Assembly (NCBI RefSeq): GCF_003184185.1 | Contig: NZ_QHJG01000025.1 | Coordinates: 2,198-66,197, forward strand | DNA: 64,000 nucleotides | Direction: 5' to 3' | Source of the DNA: Legionella qingyii | GTDB taxonomy: Bacteria; Pseudomonadota; Gammaproteobacteria; Legionellales; Legionellaceae | Shown here: positions 22,905-34,360 of the stretch, piece by piece | How the letters are laid out: each line of letters opens with the position of its first letter | Numbering within the stretch: the stretch's first letter is position 1 | Notes under the pieces: generated by a model | Databases searched by the model: none | Told to the model about the DNA's origin: nothing | The model's input: only the letters and a program-made list of their open reading frames with translations | Translations under genes and position numbers: made by a program

Positions 22905-23137
22905 CTCGTACTGGATTATAAGTTGGGTCATATAGAACCTACGTACGTTTACTGCAGCATGAATGATTTTACATCCGTCCTAGGATTTTAATCTCTTTAA
23001 GACTTTAGGTAGGTACTGTTCGTTTTGCTACACGTCTTTAATCTTGTTGACGTATCAATTTTACCTTGATGTAGTTGAACCGTCGGTAAGAGCGGTCACT
23101 ATTACCGATATTTTAAGATGTTCGTGTTTTAGCTCAA

Positions 23138-23167
23138 AACTGTTAGATAAATATTAAGGTTATATTA
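23138..23167 (+). promoter_or_regulatory. Sigma-70 type promoter
   Basis: TTGACA (23138-23143) and TATAAT (23162-23167) with an 18-bp spacer, 34 bp upstream of the next start codon. Both hexamers match consensus exactly. Confidence 0.8.
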
Positions 23168-23201
23168 TGTTGGTATTATGATAAACCTGTTAAACAAATT
23201 A

Positions 23202-23675
23202 TACTCACCATTTCCGAATCGAATAACCGCTGTTCGAACCGTCCTACGTCCCAAACCATTATTAATACTCTTACGAGACATAAACAACTTCGCAATACGT
23301 GCGGTTAGTAAATTATGAATGCCGTTCCTGCAGCGGTTAAAAATAAAACCACTTAGTTCTTCATAAAAACGAGGTTCATAATCAGTATTCTCAACAGCGA
23401 ATTGAGCACTACTTTCTTCGTACCTCGCACAATATTTTCTAAACGTTCCATAAGAACTACCGGCGGGTTAAATAGTTCTACCCCTAAACGTATTATATGA
23501 ATTTCAGAAACCACTTTTCTACTTCGTCCTAACGTGCTGTAGAAAATTCTAACATGTTTTCGGTAGGAAAAAACTTGTAAAATACAAGGAACTTATAAAA
23601 GAAAGTAACAACGTCTTTACAAAACCCTTGCTAGGTTGACTTTTTTGTCCTTTACCAAAGAGAGGCTTTTTAATT
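23202..23675 (+). CDS. Hypothetical soluble protein, 157 aa
   Basis: Starts MSGKGLAYWRQAWQDAGFG. It is helical and aromatic-rich, with 4 Cys, no signal peptide and no membrane segment. A consensus promoter lies directly upstream and a perfect terminator hairpin downstream, so it is a single-gene unit. I see no Shine-Dalgarno near ATG. Family not recognised; an effector or metabolic role cannot be inferred. Confidence 0.72.
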
Positions 23676-23740
23676 TTCATGAGACAAAAAGGAACTAGAA
23701 TTTTATATTGGGTGACGTAGCTACGACTAAAATGGAATTT

Positions 23741-23766
23741 CTAACGGATGGAACACCATCCGTTAG
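23741..23766. terminator. Bidirectional terminator hairpin
   Basis: Perfect 11-bp stem GATTGCCTACC-TTGT-GGTAGGCAATC between two convergent genes. Confidence 0.8.
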
Positions 23767-23770
23767 GTTA

Positions 23771-24532
23771 AATTCTGTTTAACGCAAAACGTTTGTGAAG
23801 GTAGCGGCGTCAGTTTTTGAGCTGGTTTAGTCCTACTATTGCTAATTTCTTTAGTGCTTTTAGTCCTACCAACTCTATTCAAACGGGTTCGGGATTTATT
23901 CATAGAAACCAACCGCAGGTTGTTAAAAACTGGGTCAGTATCACGACAACTTATTCCAGGACATGAAGGAAACTAAGATATAATTCCGGAACAAATTGAC
24001 GTAATCGTTCACGTTCTAAATTAACGAGAGGTCTTCGAAATTTACAGAGGGTTAGTCCAAAAAAGGTTACTCTTTGAAAACGGGTTGACAGTAGTTAAAC
24101 AACGACACTGTAATGCGGGCGAAGTTGGTCTATAAAAAGTACAAGAACAACAAACTACCCCAGTTTAGGGAGTTTGTAAAGAAGCTATAAGTAAAATATA
24201 ACAGGAGAATTTACCCTTTACCAAAATAGTTAGCAGACATACTCACAAACACAAGCGAGTTGTAATCTGACGTTACTCCTAAAAACAACGACATTGCTAA
24301 AATAAAATAGCTTTAGTAACGTCGAGTTTTAAAGGAATTACAGCAATTCTCCTTTGAGTTCAAGTGCTTTTTTGTCTTAAACAACTTCATTTTCATTGAC
24401 GAGAAGGACTATTATTGCTATAACTAATAGTGGTATCTTACGTCCGAAATTATTTGGTTAAAGTAGTATTTTCGCGTTTCAGGCCCACGAATATGGTCTT
24501 TCGAAGCGATAAACAAATTAACACATGAAGTA
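23771..24532 (-). CDS. MerR-family regulator, TipA type
   Basis: 253 aa. N-terminal MerR winged helix (YTIKQIAKLSGISTRTLRFYDEIGLLKP), a coiled linker, and a C-terminal TipAS antibiotic-recognition-like domain (WWFLN-type helices: DLIQQHYDWVKNCWTPTKDTY, YLNHPDFRDFFNRYHPDLVEFL). Such proteins activate promoters with long spacers after binding ligands. The adjacent promoter has a 19-bp spacer, suggesting autoregulation. No other target gene is evident nearby. Confidence 0.9.
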
Positions 24533-24560
24533 TACCATAAGGAGAATTCGGTGTTCTCTG

Positions 24561-24591
24561 TGTTATTCCCAATTGCAACGCCGTTCCAGTT
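24561..24591 (-). promoter_or_regulatory. MerR-type promoter with 19-bp spacer
   Basis: Reading leftwards: TTGACC (24591-24586), a 19-bp spacer containing CTTGCCGCAACGTTAACCC, then TATTGT (24566-24561). The over-long spacer is the hallmark of MerR-activated promoters; it faces the TipA-like gene. Confidence 0.7.
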
Positions 24592-24820
24592 CATAATATT
24601 AGATGAAATATTTAAGTAATTAAAAATCGTTCGTAAGGGACTAACGATAGGTTCGGATTAATACAACAGGTATTTAATAAAATAGACTATATAAACTCCG
24701 AAACCACAAGTTTACATTCAGAAAACCGTCAACTACAAGATTGGTTAAGTAAAATCGGGAGAATTCTGATCAAAATCTCCAATTGATGCTTAATTTTAGG
24801 TTTATTATTCTCCTATTATG

Positions 24821-26107
24821 TACTTTGACTACAACCAGTAACCATATTTGGAACTTTATTGTTTTACCTCGCATTCACTTAGGTCTAGAGGTAAGCTACT
24901 CCTACTAATAGACACACAAATACTTACGTAATGCGGTCTTCTCCGATTGGTCTACGACCTTTTATATTTCAGTCGTAAGTTCTACCTGATAGGATACCTC
25001 AACCTATATCTTCTCGTTCTTAGGAATAGTAGCCTTATAATAGATCTTTGTGTACCTTAAATACAACAACGTAGTTACTTCAAAAATCTTTCTATAAAAC
25101 TGCCCTTTCAAGTCCTCCAAGTAGGCCTTCTGTTTAAGCCTTTATTTAGCAAGATATATATGTTCAGTTTCTACCCCGTTCTACTATTAAGTGCACGGGC
25201 AAATTAATATCATTTATGGTCATTTCTAAGTGATTGTTAATTCGCATATAGTGGACTTGTTTAACTCCTCAGTCTCAATTAACTAAAAAGCCTTCTTATG
25301 GACCCACGATGAAGTATATGATTTTCCTTATTCCCCTCACGAGTTTATTTTCGTCGGATATTAAAATTACCTGATAAGAATGGACCACTATTAAAATTAC
25401 ATGAAACCAATGGACGGTTCGGAGTAGTTCCCGTACGATACAAATGACGGATACCTACATGCTTAGTATTCTAACGATTTTACGACCTTCGTTTTTAATC
25501 TCTACTGCTTTTTTCCTTTGTTTTTCTTTGTGGCAACCATTAATTATCACTTGTGTAATGAGACCACACACTCCCCGGATAAAATAACCGAAGTCCCTTA
25601 ATAAATCTTGTTTACATACCATTCGGTTAAGTACAGAGAGATCAGTTACTAAACCATTCCGCTCCAGAACGACTATTTGTCCGCGTTGTTGCTCGTTGAC
25701 GACATCTATTTTAGATACGACTTACCCTACGTTTTCAAGTTAATTCCTTAGTCTGAATAGAAAATTTCGTTGTTTCGTCTTGTCGAGGTCACAAGAAGGG
25801 CGGCGTTACCTAAGGTTGACCTGGGATAGTTTTTGGAAGCACGCGTAGAAGTAAGTTATCACTTTTGTGCTAACAAGGGTTTGGACTTGGCGATGGCATA
25901 GGACGTTAAGAATACTTCCTTTTCTGGCAACAAGGTTTCGGACTCGGTGACGGTATAGGGAAATAATGGCCCTCTGTTTCAAGAGATTGTTGAGTACTCG
26001 TTTGCTTTTACCAACGAGGTGCTCGAGTTAGTTATAAGGTACTCAGACTACGTTTACTCGGCAATTTTCGGAAATGACTTCTCCTCATAAACCCGGAAAA
26101 AGTCATT
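24821..26107 (+). CDS. Hypothetical protein with Pro-rich repeat and acidic tail, effector candidate
   Basis: 428 aa, with AGAGGATAATAC before ATG. No signal peptide or membrane segment. The first ~280 residues are mixed alpha/beta and unrecognised; then a helical Lys/Gln stretch, and near residue 360 a 10-residue motif VPKPEPLPYP occurs twice about 20 residues apart. The C-terminus is acidic (FTEEEYLGLFQ), like the E-block of Dot/Icm substrates. Inference: a translocated protein. Confidence 0.75.
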
Positions 26108-26124
26108 ATCTAATTCGTCAGGTA

Positions 26125-26158
26125 TCGGTCCAACGTTCGTTGGTCCGAAGCGAAAAAA
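26125..26158 (+). terminator. Rho-independent terminator
   Basis: Stem AGCCAGGTTGC-AA-GCAACCAGGCT (one mismatch) followed by TTTTTT, 18 bp after the preceding stop. Confidence 0.85.
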
Positions 26159-26187
26159 CTATATGCTTATGAGTTTGTCTTTATTAC

Positions 26188-27612
26188 AGTTAGATGGAAA
26201 AACGGTCAGCCAAAACGTGACTAAAAACGCCCCCATTCCAATAATCACTAGGCGCTCTGACGGAATAGATGAGCCGCGACTTCGCACTAAAGTTGGTAAT
26301 GACAAAGTAAACCTACTTATTAAAACAAGTACAGCCATTCGCTCCTTACTTTTAGTTCGTTGGATATTATCCGCTCCCGAACCAATGAACTGAGTCCCAT
26401 ACGGAATTATGCATTAGGGTCTAATGGAAAGTAAAACCCGCATAATTAGGGACGGAGGTACTACAGCATCAATTCTTTTATTCACTCAAAAGGAGCTAAT
26501 AAGTTCAAAAAAACCGCTAGATGCTTCTTGGGACATCCTTCACGGACGAGCGATATAAACCCTGGTCGTCAATTTATCTCTAGTATTAGCTGTTCTACTA
26601 ACGGGGCCAGTAGTTATTCGGCCTTTTATTAGTACCTCATCGCTAACCACTATATAAGCGCGAATTTCTATTCGCACAAGTGACTAAGAAATACGAGTAA
26701 CAAGACTCAAAGAAATCATTAGAATAGCTCGAGAACATGATTACATAATATTCTCCGTCCTAAAAAATGAACGTCCGTAGCGTCTTGGGTATAACGGCAC
26801 CCTACTCACCGCCGTAACCGGTATCATTGTGATGCCTACTAAGGCTATAAAAATGGCCTTACGCTTTCGGGTCCTTCTTGGGGTTTACGGTAACCAAAAC
26901 TGGCATAGTAAACCCTCTTACGTTCTAAAAGTGGCAATAAAGGGAGGACTACATCAAAGTTGTCTGATATTAAGTATAACCATCGGCGGTGCGCATGGTG
27001 AGGTAGTCTGGGTCGAAGGGGGCACATCCTCAATTCACGTAGTATTTCAACCGCTAGTTAAAAGACCGGCCATTCATGTTTCCTTATCTATGGTATTCGA
27101 CACGTTAGCATTAGTTCGGTTGAAAGTAATTCAACGGTCGAGTATAGCGAAGGCTCGAGTTCGGTTAGTTCATGTGCAACGGGTCCAAGTTGTGGAAGTT
27201 TTTTTGAGAAATATGCCGGATCGGCTCTAAATGGTTCAACACGTTCTCGTCTCGGCACCAACCATCCCCGGTCGTACTATTCTACCGAGTTCCCTGTAAA
27301 GCGTTCTAATAAGAATTTCATATTTAGGTAGGTAAAAGCATGTTACCCCGGTGGCCATCTCACGCATTATGTTCGTTTTGCGAGGGGTAGAGCGTCGAAT
27401 AGTCGTTAAAGTAGTGCATTACGGAGTAGGTTACGTGCCCGATATAGCAGTTGGCAATAGCATAGCAGTTTCGACTACATCACGGGCTCTATTTATAACG
27501 GTTGGGCCTATAGGTCGCATGGCAAAAACGAGACTGAACGTTCGGTAACCCCTTCGAGGGGTATTCATAACCATACACACTGTGAGGTTGGTACCTGCTT
27601 CTATTGTTAGTA
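26188..27612 (-). CDS. plaB: Phospholipase A/lysophospholipase PlaB
   Basis: 474 aa, the length of Legionella PlaB. N-terminus MIVIFVHGWSVTHTNTYGEL (oxyanion region), then CITHSTGGPIVRKW, where the nucleophile sits in the unusual THSTG motif instead of GXSXG. Counting from ATG, the nucleophile is Ser85, with Asp203 (EAGSDGVVR) and His251 (PGLSHSG), the catalytic residues described for PlaB. The C-terminal half is beta-rich, as known for this enzyme. PlaB is surface-associated and hydrolyses phospholipids and lysophospholipids. Start ATG has AAGGAGCATC upstream. Single gene. Confidence 0.96.
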
Positions 27613-28117
27613 CTACGAGGAATTGACTAACTGAGATGTTGTCCTGTAACAACTCATTGAGCGACTATAATCTAATAAAATTTGAACTTGGAGTTCAAAA
27701 AATCAAACCGGAGGTACTAATCTAATTAATTCTACGAGAAGATACTTCTTCTCCGATAGTTTCACGTGTTTCCCAAAACCTTCGTAGGTAGATTTAGGCG
27801 TATTTGTATGGCGTTGTGTGTAAATGTCCTGAATGCTTTTTGGGGTTAGAGAAACAATTTTTTACAAAAATTAAGCCAGTAAATCAGATAGATTTGAGGG
27901 AGTAATTTTTGTAAAAAACGGAGCTGGAACCCTAAAAAGCATTCAGGACTAAATATTTCTTATATGAGTAAGTAGTTCAAACTCTAACATCTAAGACCAA
28001 CGAACAAAGAAGTCAAAATTTGTTCCATATAACCAGTTAATAGTAATTTTATAGGGATAATTAGATTTTTTCTCTTACATAAAACTCTGCGTTATTTAAA
28101 AATTTATTCCACGAATC
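27613..28117. other. Divergent intergenic region carrying a MITE-like insertion
   Basis: Apart from the 124-bp element at 27826-27949 I see no gene. It separates plaB from the dipeptide epimerase operon and should hold both promoters. Confidence 0.6.
27826..27949. mobile_element. 124-bp MITE-like element with 5-bp target duplication
   Basis: Imperfect ~22-bp terminal inverted repeats: left CAGGACTTACGAAAAACCCC, right GGGATTTTTCGTAAGTCCTG. A second inner inverted repeat (AAAAAATGTTTTTAAT / ATTAAAAACATTTTTT) lets the whole element fold into a long hairpin. It is flanked on both sides by ATTTA (27821-27825 and 27950-27954). It is too short to code and is probably mobilised by a transposase encoded elsewhere. 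Confidence 0.9.
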
Positions 28118-29221
28118 TACTTCTAATACCTCTAAGTATAACGCGTTAATTGATAAGGTAATTAAGCGGGTAAATATTGACGCCATTCTGCATGACTTAC
28201 GCAACTCCTACACCACCATTACTAATTTTGCCTATCACCGTTAACCCCCATACCAAGTCGACGAAGTTGAGGACGGTAGTGACCTCTGTCATGCCTTAGA
28301 TAATAGAAACGTTAATTTTGGTAAGAACCAGGCGTTAATTAACCTGCTTCATAAAGTCTTAACTTAAATAATGAGGTTTACTTATTGGTCCGGTATCGTT
28401 CCTTATGGAGCCGTTTTCGCCGGTAACTATAGCGTAACGTACTAAATAAACGGGTTGTAACACCGAATGGAGAAATATTTAACGACCCGCCATTATGCTT
28501 GTCGTAATCGAGCACATAATGCTATTCGCAATTTCTCTAACTACGCTACCACGTCCTACGCCAACTGGAGCAGTTAGTTCCCGTGGTTTGATATTTTTAT
28601 TTTAACCCTAATTTAGGTTAACTTCTGTAGTTCGCGCAGGTACGCTAAGCAGTTCGCCATCCACTAAGATAATGCAATGAACAACTACGCTTAGTCCCTA
28701 CCAGAATACTGCTACGGAACTTCCAATAACTCAGTAACTTCGTTGTCGTAAACTTATAACGAAACCAGCTTGTTGGATAAGCACGAGTTCTAGACGACGT
28801 GAATTTCCGATAATCGCTTGTCCATCTGACAGACTAATAACGGCTACTCCGCACAAAAAGGGGACTTCTATGAGACTTATAACGTTTTTAATTACGCACA
28901 CTACCCCAGTTATAATTCGATTACTTTAGCCCACCGTAACTCTTACGCGTTCGCTAGATATTATAACGATTTAGTCGTGTGTACTTTTAGTACCAACCTA
29001 CGTACGACCTTAGTGGGTAACCTTAACGACGATAGCGGTCAAAACGAAATTCATTCGGCCTATAGAAGATACGTCTGGAACTAGGATAAATAAACTAAGC
29101 ACTGTTAATACATGAACCACCCCGCGTTGCGGAACCGCGATTTTAGTAAAATAGTCTGTTTGGACCAAACCCTTAACTTCCATAAAAGGTCCCTAATTTA
29201 GTCTAACCTCACTAGGTAATT
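28118..29221 (+). CDS. Dipeptide (L-Ala-D/L-Glu) epimerase, enolase superfamily
   Basis: 367 aa. Enolase-superfamily catalytic set: KIKLG (KxK), LLVDANQGW (Asp), ALVEQPI (Glu), LIIADEACF (Asp-Glu), VNIKLMKSGG (Lys) and YADLD. The arrangement matches the muconate-lactonising/dipeptide epimerase subgroup used in murein peptide recycling. Start at 28118 (AAGGTGCTTAG upstream) or the ATG nine bases later. Its stop overlaps the next start (TTAATG), so it is coupled to a permease gene. Confidence 0.9.
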
Positions 29222-30507
29222 ACAGAAAAATGTAAGTCAATCGGTCAAATCCATAATAACAAGAAATACGACATTACGATAAAGCGTTACAACTACGCAA
29301 TTAGCGCTGGCGTTAGACACAACCTGACCCGATAAACACCTTAGATTCGTCGGGTTAACTGTAGCCTTTGAGATACCGATTACGCAATCCGAGTAAGTAC
29401 CGGAATCAACCAAAATAATAGTACGACCCAGTACCGAATCCACTCTAGAATTGCGTATGAGTCCAGTCAGTATGGAACCACGTGGTTCAACAAATACCCT
29501 AACCCTAATTATGAGTCGCTGCGCGATTTTAACCGTAACATGAAAGTAGAAAATAGTAACATCCAAACGAACCGTGAAACCGTCCTCCCAATCGATAAAA
29601 TCGAGGGTCAAATGCGGGATAACGTCCAAGACAACCTGATAGTGCGGGGTCAAACCGACACAATTACGTCCGAAGTCGGCTTCTCCGAAATTAAGAACCT
29701 GGAAAACGAGGAGGTCAGCACCGCAATGACCCACAATGTCCTGATTTAATACACTGCCACGAAGAAATACGTAGAGAAGGTCACCGGAACCAATGAAATT
29801 AATGATGCACCCACTACCGATTGGCTAATGTTGCTTTCATACGCTTACTTAGAACACTTCTACTCCTATGAAGTCTCGGTAAACGCGGGTCATTTGTTGT
29901 TTTCGCCCGATGAAACGAGAAGAATTAAAGAAAATACCGCACACAGCAGATACCAAATAACCGAGTCCGTTTTTGGTGGATACAGTAAAAACAGTACAAT
30001 AAAGATCGCGACTAATGCCCTAACCGCTCAGTTAATTCAAATTAGGTTCAAAAATTTAACAAACAACTCCCCTACGTTTTTTCGGATGTAGAGAAGAAAA
30101 ACAAATAAAACAAACTAGGAAAATACCAAAATTAAGTAGTCCGCCCTCCTAAATAACGTAATTGTCTTAATAATTGGGGGAATTAATTAAATCCCCCGTT
30201 TGGGTATAATAGCTACAATTAACCTAAGTGTCCACGAAAACCGTACGGCCCACGACGCCTTCGTTGGTAATTTTACGACGTAGTCGAAAAAAGAGGATCA
30301 CAGGAAGTCTACGTTAACGGGTACTATAGCAAGCGAAACACGTACTAGAAGCGCTGGGCACACTGATTAATACGGATAGGACCACGGTTATACAAACGAC
30401 GCTACCCGAAACGACCTTCGCTTTTACAGTTTCGTTACTATGTTTTGCCTGATTGACAGTGACGCCGTGTTCAGAATAAAGATTAACATATGTCAAATAA
30501 GAATACT
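29221..30507 (+). CDS. Multi-pass ion/solute permease
   Basis: 428 aa, about 10-12 hydrophobic segments, beginning FYIQLASLGIIVLYAVMLF. Features: GFIIMLGHGLGEIL, LLGTLAGGLAILAPSLRPIA, FMVLIHQAGGFIALTELLTP and FGMPGAAEATIKMLHQL. It resembles ion-transporter/Na+:H+ antiporter-like superfamily permeases. Coupled translation with the dipeptide epimerase suggests uptake or export of a murein-derived or related substrate, but the ligand is not evident. Confidence 0.82.
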
Positions 30508-30523
30508 AACTCGCACAAGTATT

Positions 30524-30559
30524 TCAATCCAACCCAGCACTGAGTTGGATTGATTAAAA
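30524..30559 (+). terminator. Rho-independent terminator
   Basis: 10-bp stem AGTTAGGTTG / CAACCTAACT with a 10-base loop followed by AATTTT, just past the permease stop. Confidence 0.82.
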
Positions 30560-30603
30560 CGCCTCTTACTCTCATCCATATAAGGACCAACGTTCACTGA
30601 TCT

Positions 30604-31167
30604 GATGCGGAACAACGCATTTCGTTAACGATACTTATACATTCAGGTTGGTGACTATTAGTATAGTTAGCGTTATTTGTTAGGCTACTGGGTATTAGGT
30701 GAGTAACCGGTCACACTATTTTAGTACTATGGTTCATAATTTCACGTATAGGGGCGTTTATTCTAGGTTGGGGTGGGGAACCACACGGCATTCCTATACC
30801 TGTACGATTACGCTTGTTATGGCTATTGCTATTCGCAGGTACGCTCATTACGTCATTACTATCAACTGCGATTATTTCCTAGTATATTCTGCTACGGCCG
30901 CGGTTATTCCATCTCATAACGTTACTCTTAAACGGTTTGGCATGGAAAGGTAAGAAATACAAATTTGCGTAGTCGTTTCACGCTGTTAGGACTTTAGTAC
31001 TCATTACGTCGCTTTTTTATGTACGACTGATACCAATTCTTCTATAGGTAAGGATTTGGTTATTGTGGGTTCTGGTTCTCGTCTTAAGGTTTTGGATTTT
31101 TGGTAGGAGATACAACGACGTACTAAAAACACAGCCCTACTTCACGTGACAATCAATGTAAAAGGTA
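30604..31167 (-). CDS. HdeD/DUF308-family membrane protein
   Basis: 187 aa with six hydrophobic helices in three pairs: GWFLGFGILLLVLGVIGLGM, LTIVSMYFFAALLMISG, VWQILIAILYLIGAGIVLY and so on, with the HdeD signature of GW/YDP turns and a WGWILFAGICTLILGIMIL block. HdeD proteins are inner-membrane proteins linked to acid stress. Complete frame; the neighbouring genes do not suggest a specific role. Confidence 0.88.
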
Positions 31168-31504
31168 TAGTCAAGGAAAACTAGATACATTGAAATTTAT
31201 ATCGGATAATAATTATTGACTTACTAATAAAACAATGGAAAAGGACAAATTGATGATAGGTTGTGGTAGATTATGGAAAAGATATCAACCTTCTTATCTA
31301 GTATTTTACCTCAAATAACATTTCAATGTAATTTACGACAGCTAGCAAAACTTCCGCTTGCATAAAATGACCTATAAGAATTTTTTTTACCTTGTAGATC
31401 TGGCATTTTACATCTGTCAAGCTCTGCACCTTAACTTTTCCCCTATTTACATTCTACTCTAATCAAGATATTAACTTTCTATTGATGCTGCTTTTTTTCA
31501 TCTA

Positions 31505-32149
31505 TACTTGTGAGAAGTATTTGCTGACTAAGCTAGAAGTTGACATCCCTGCGAACAGTATGACCGTGAGGAAAAATAAGGACGCCCGTGGGACCTGATA
31601 ACCGTTCCGACCTAAATATACCACCACTGACCATAACTTAGGCGACGTATGTCACATATAGATCGTTTTGTACTAGGACGAGAAGAATTCGCAGCATGGC
31701 TTCATCCGTATAGCATACTTTTCCTTGGGCGAGTCTTTTAGTAATAGAAAAGAGAAATACAATGGACAGAACATGAACAGCAAGACGGTGGTGAACTACA
31801 TGCAAAACCGACCAGCAATCATGGAACCATATAAAGCTAGGACCCACTGTACAACCAACGTAAAAGTAAGATGCAAAAGATAGAACATAGCTTTCATTTA
31901 TGGATACGGCGGCGGTTATAAGCGCAACTTCTCCCCGTTTTTCATTAATGCCGCCCAGACATACCTCAGCAGGCAGTGGGCTACATAAAACCACGATAAA
32001 AAGAAAAATAGCCGTGTGGCGAACGCGAACCTAGTACCACCTGTGACGACAACCAAGGGCAGAAGAATAGGTAAGATTAACGGGCATAGGACTTACTTCT
32101 TTTTTATGAGCGGGCCCTAAACGGGCCTATATCCCTCATGGTTTTTATT
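31505..32149 (+). CDS. Isoprenylcysteine carboxyl methyltransferase-like membrane protein
   Basis: 214 aa, four to five membrane segments. The C-terminal block GLYGVVRHPMYFGAIFLFIG...ARILNEEKILARDLPGYREYQ is the ICMT/NnrU-like SAM-binding signature (RHPxY with EE...YxxY). Similar small bacterial methyltransferases act on membrane substrates that are mostly unknown. No clear Shine-Dalgarno; start chosen as the first ATG of the open frame. Confidence 0.85.
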
Positions 32150-32320
32150 CAGTGTTGAGCCGAATAGGGTAAGTAAACCATTGACGATACTAAGCGTTTT
32201 GTTATTTATCAGTTAAGAGACGACAACGACACTAATACTCAACAGTAACGCTCCACGTATTCTCATTAAACGTTTGTTAGTCAACTATGCATGATATTAA
32301 ATTAAAGTCCTCCATTCTAA

Positions 32321-32569
32321 TACCTTCAACTGGAAAATCTACTAATATTTCTATAAGAAAGGGCTGTACCCATACTACTCTTACTAAAGCTAAACTGACT
32401 CTTTCTACTTTGACTAATACGAGTTCTAGGAATAGAGTAGTAACCTTTTCAATCGTAAGCTACATTTCGGTGTCTATATTGTTTTTGCATGTTATGGCCA
32501 ATACGTTGATAAACCGGTTGACTAAAACTTCTACTAAATTCTTTACCCATAAAGTTGCTATGTTAAATC
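32321..32569 (+). CDS. Acidic hypothetical protein, 82 aa
   Basis: Very good Shine-Dalgarno (CAGGAGGTAAGATT) before ATG. Acidic product MEVDLLDDYKDILSRHGYDE... with a beta-like middle (YLIIGKVSIRCKATDITK). No signal or membrane segment. A hairpin containing GGTTGCAACC follows. Not recognised. Confidence 0.7.
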
Positions 32570-32653
32570 CGAATCTAATAACACTGCGAAGCCAACGTTG
32601 GACCGACGCTTGTTGGTCCGATGTAAAGGCAAAATCTACGTCAAAAGACTCAA

Positions 32654-34030
32654 AATAGGTGCGAAACCATCACGATATTTATTACTCGGACTCACTAAAT
32701 CAACTAAACGAAGGTGTGGTCGAACTAGAGGGAGGGGGAATATCTGCAGGTGTACTCGAGGGTATTATCGCGGTGGCCACAGAACTCGCTGTGTGGTACT
32801 TCAGCTAAAAAACGTTAATATCTATTTTGAGTAAGGTTGTCCCTAATGGAACACTAGACAACGTGTACTTCGTACACCGCATTCTCTTTATAAAAGACTT
32901 GGTATTCCCGGTGGTAGAAGAAATCGTTTTTTATGTATCGAAACTAGCGCTAAAGCGTTCAGCCGCCGAAATAGTGCCAATTCTCCCAATAGGTTTATAA
33001 CCGCTTAATCGAAAAGACTACGTCGTGAAACAGATTAACGAAATCTGTGTAACGTCGCGTTGAAACGAAGTAGTACTGTAAATCCTAGAAATCGTGTTGC
33101 AAGATAACATAGGTCCAACGGCGGCGTCCAACCCAGAACACGCGTAACCTGATACGCTGGATCGTATCATGCCCCGGACGGCAACCGCGGTAGCATTAAC
33201 TATACCTTATTAAACGGTAGTTCTTAATTACTCGGTCTCGGAAGTTCGTAATTTTTACGACCCAGTAAACCTAGAAATTGCATCGGTTAATATATAAAAC
33301 CTAAATTTCGAGGTACGAGTTAGAGAAGAGACAGGCCGTGATGTCTCATACACGGTAGCCGCAAAAAGTCTGTTTTAGGTGCACGGTAAAATCAGTCACC
33401 CAGCTGAGGCGTTTCTCCACGAAAGTTTAATTTAAAAAACGTAAGACTTCGATGTAAATGTTGTGGACCTAATGACATGTATCCTATATTTTTAGGCAGC
33501 GGTGCAAATCACGCGCGAAGTTGTCCCCGACCACGTATTATCCGTCATTTAACTTTAAGTGGGAAAAATTTAGGCCGTACTAAAAGTCCGGTAGGAAGCG
33601 AAAATATGGTCAGTTTAAGTCAAAACTACGAACTATTTATAAAAACTTTTAGTGGTGCCCGTCGAAATCGTTCTCGCTCGTAAAAAAACAACTATAATAC
33701 CGTGGTAAGGACCGCAAACTTAAATACTGGGCGCTATCAGTACCAGACTTTAAGTGGCGCCGAAAATAACGTCAAAAGTTAGACTAATAAATTACGAAAT
33801 TAGTGAAGTAGGTATAATGGGTGTCCCAATCGATTGCCATCGAGACTACGGCTTTAAAATACTTTAAATTTCGCGTTGTGTGGCCCAAGAAATCGTCGGT
33901 AAAAGACAGAACACCATTTCAGGCGCTCAGAAGATTGTAGATTCGTCGCGACTTAGCCTAGTCGTCCTTCCCAACGAACTCGCTACTACGATTTTCAGTA
34001 ATCACGTTAATAATTGCGACTAACTTTGTA
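32654..34030 (-). CDS. MltA-type lytic murein transglycosylase with Cys-rich insert
   Basis: 458 aa. Signal peptide (MFQSALIIALMTFSIIAQA). MltA/3D blocks: FTAYYAPAPVEA, GLLYP-like GDGFLYPMYSN, IEHGALNPKYIIGYVKDPND, ILDGKLFHINYDGANGRP, then the C-terminal 3D box (VIPVGMSFIY, CVAQDTGGAIMGAHVDVYKG) with the catalytic Asp of QDTGGAI. Unusually, an insert between them contains two CAQDPTC/CAKDPKC-like motifs and at least six Cys. Acts on peptidoglycan in the periplasm or when exported. Single gene. Confidence 0.9.
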
Positions 34031-34246
34031 ACCATAGGAAATGGTCGGTAATAATACATTGTTCTAATATATCCTGATAACTGAGCAGTAGTTTCTACTA
34101 CTTGTATCTACTCTACGTCTTCACTTAGTTAGGTTCACATCGGACCAATCTCGTAACCATTTTTACGCTAATTTAACAATATTAACTCGGTTGAACTCAA
34201 TTTAAATTTGGTTAGGGAGTAGTAAAAATAGCAGTTTCCAACTACA

Positions 34247-34360
34247 TACGCGGTAGTTCTATAATGGCTGTACGAATTTTTATGTTGCTTTGTTTCGCCA
34301 AAGAAAAGCTCACTTGAATGATGGACCTGAACGCAGCTTTAAAAAAGTTTAGTCCTTACT
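34247..34360 (+). CDS. Short ORF overlapping the next gene, 37 aa
   Basis: MRHQDITDMLKNTTKQSGFF... ends at a TGA overlapping the next ATG (ATGA), the classic pattern for translational coupling. It may equally be the detached N-terminal piece of a longer gene. Confidence 0.4.

Noticed and set aside
31300..31420. Short frame containing VDRFEGERILLDIL
   Set aside because: Resembles a small domain but has no start codon or ribosome-binding site; too little to support a gene or pseudogene.
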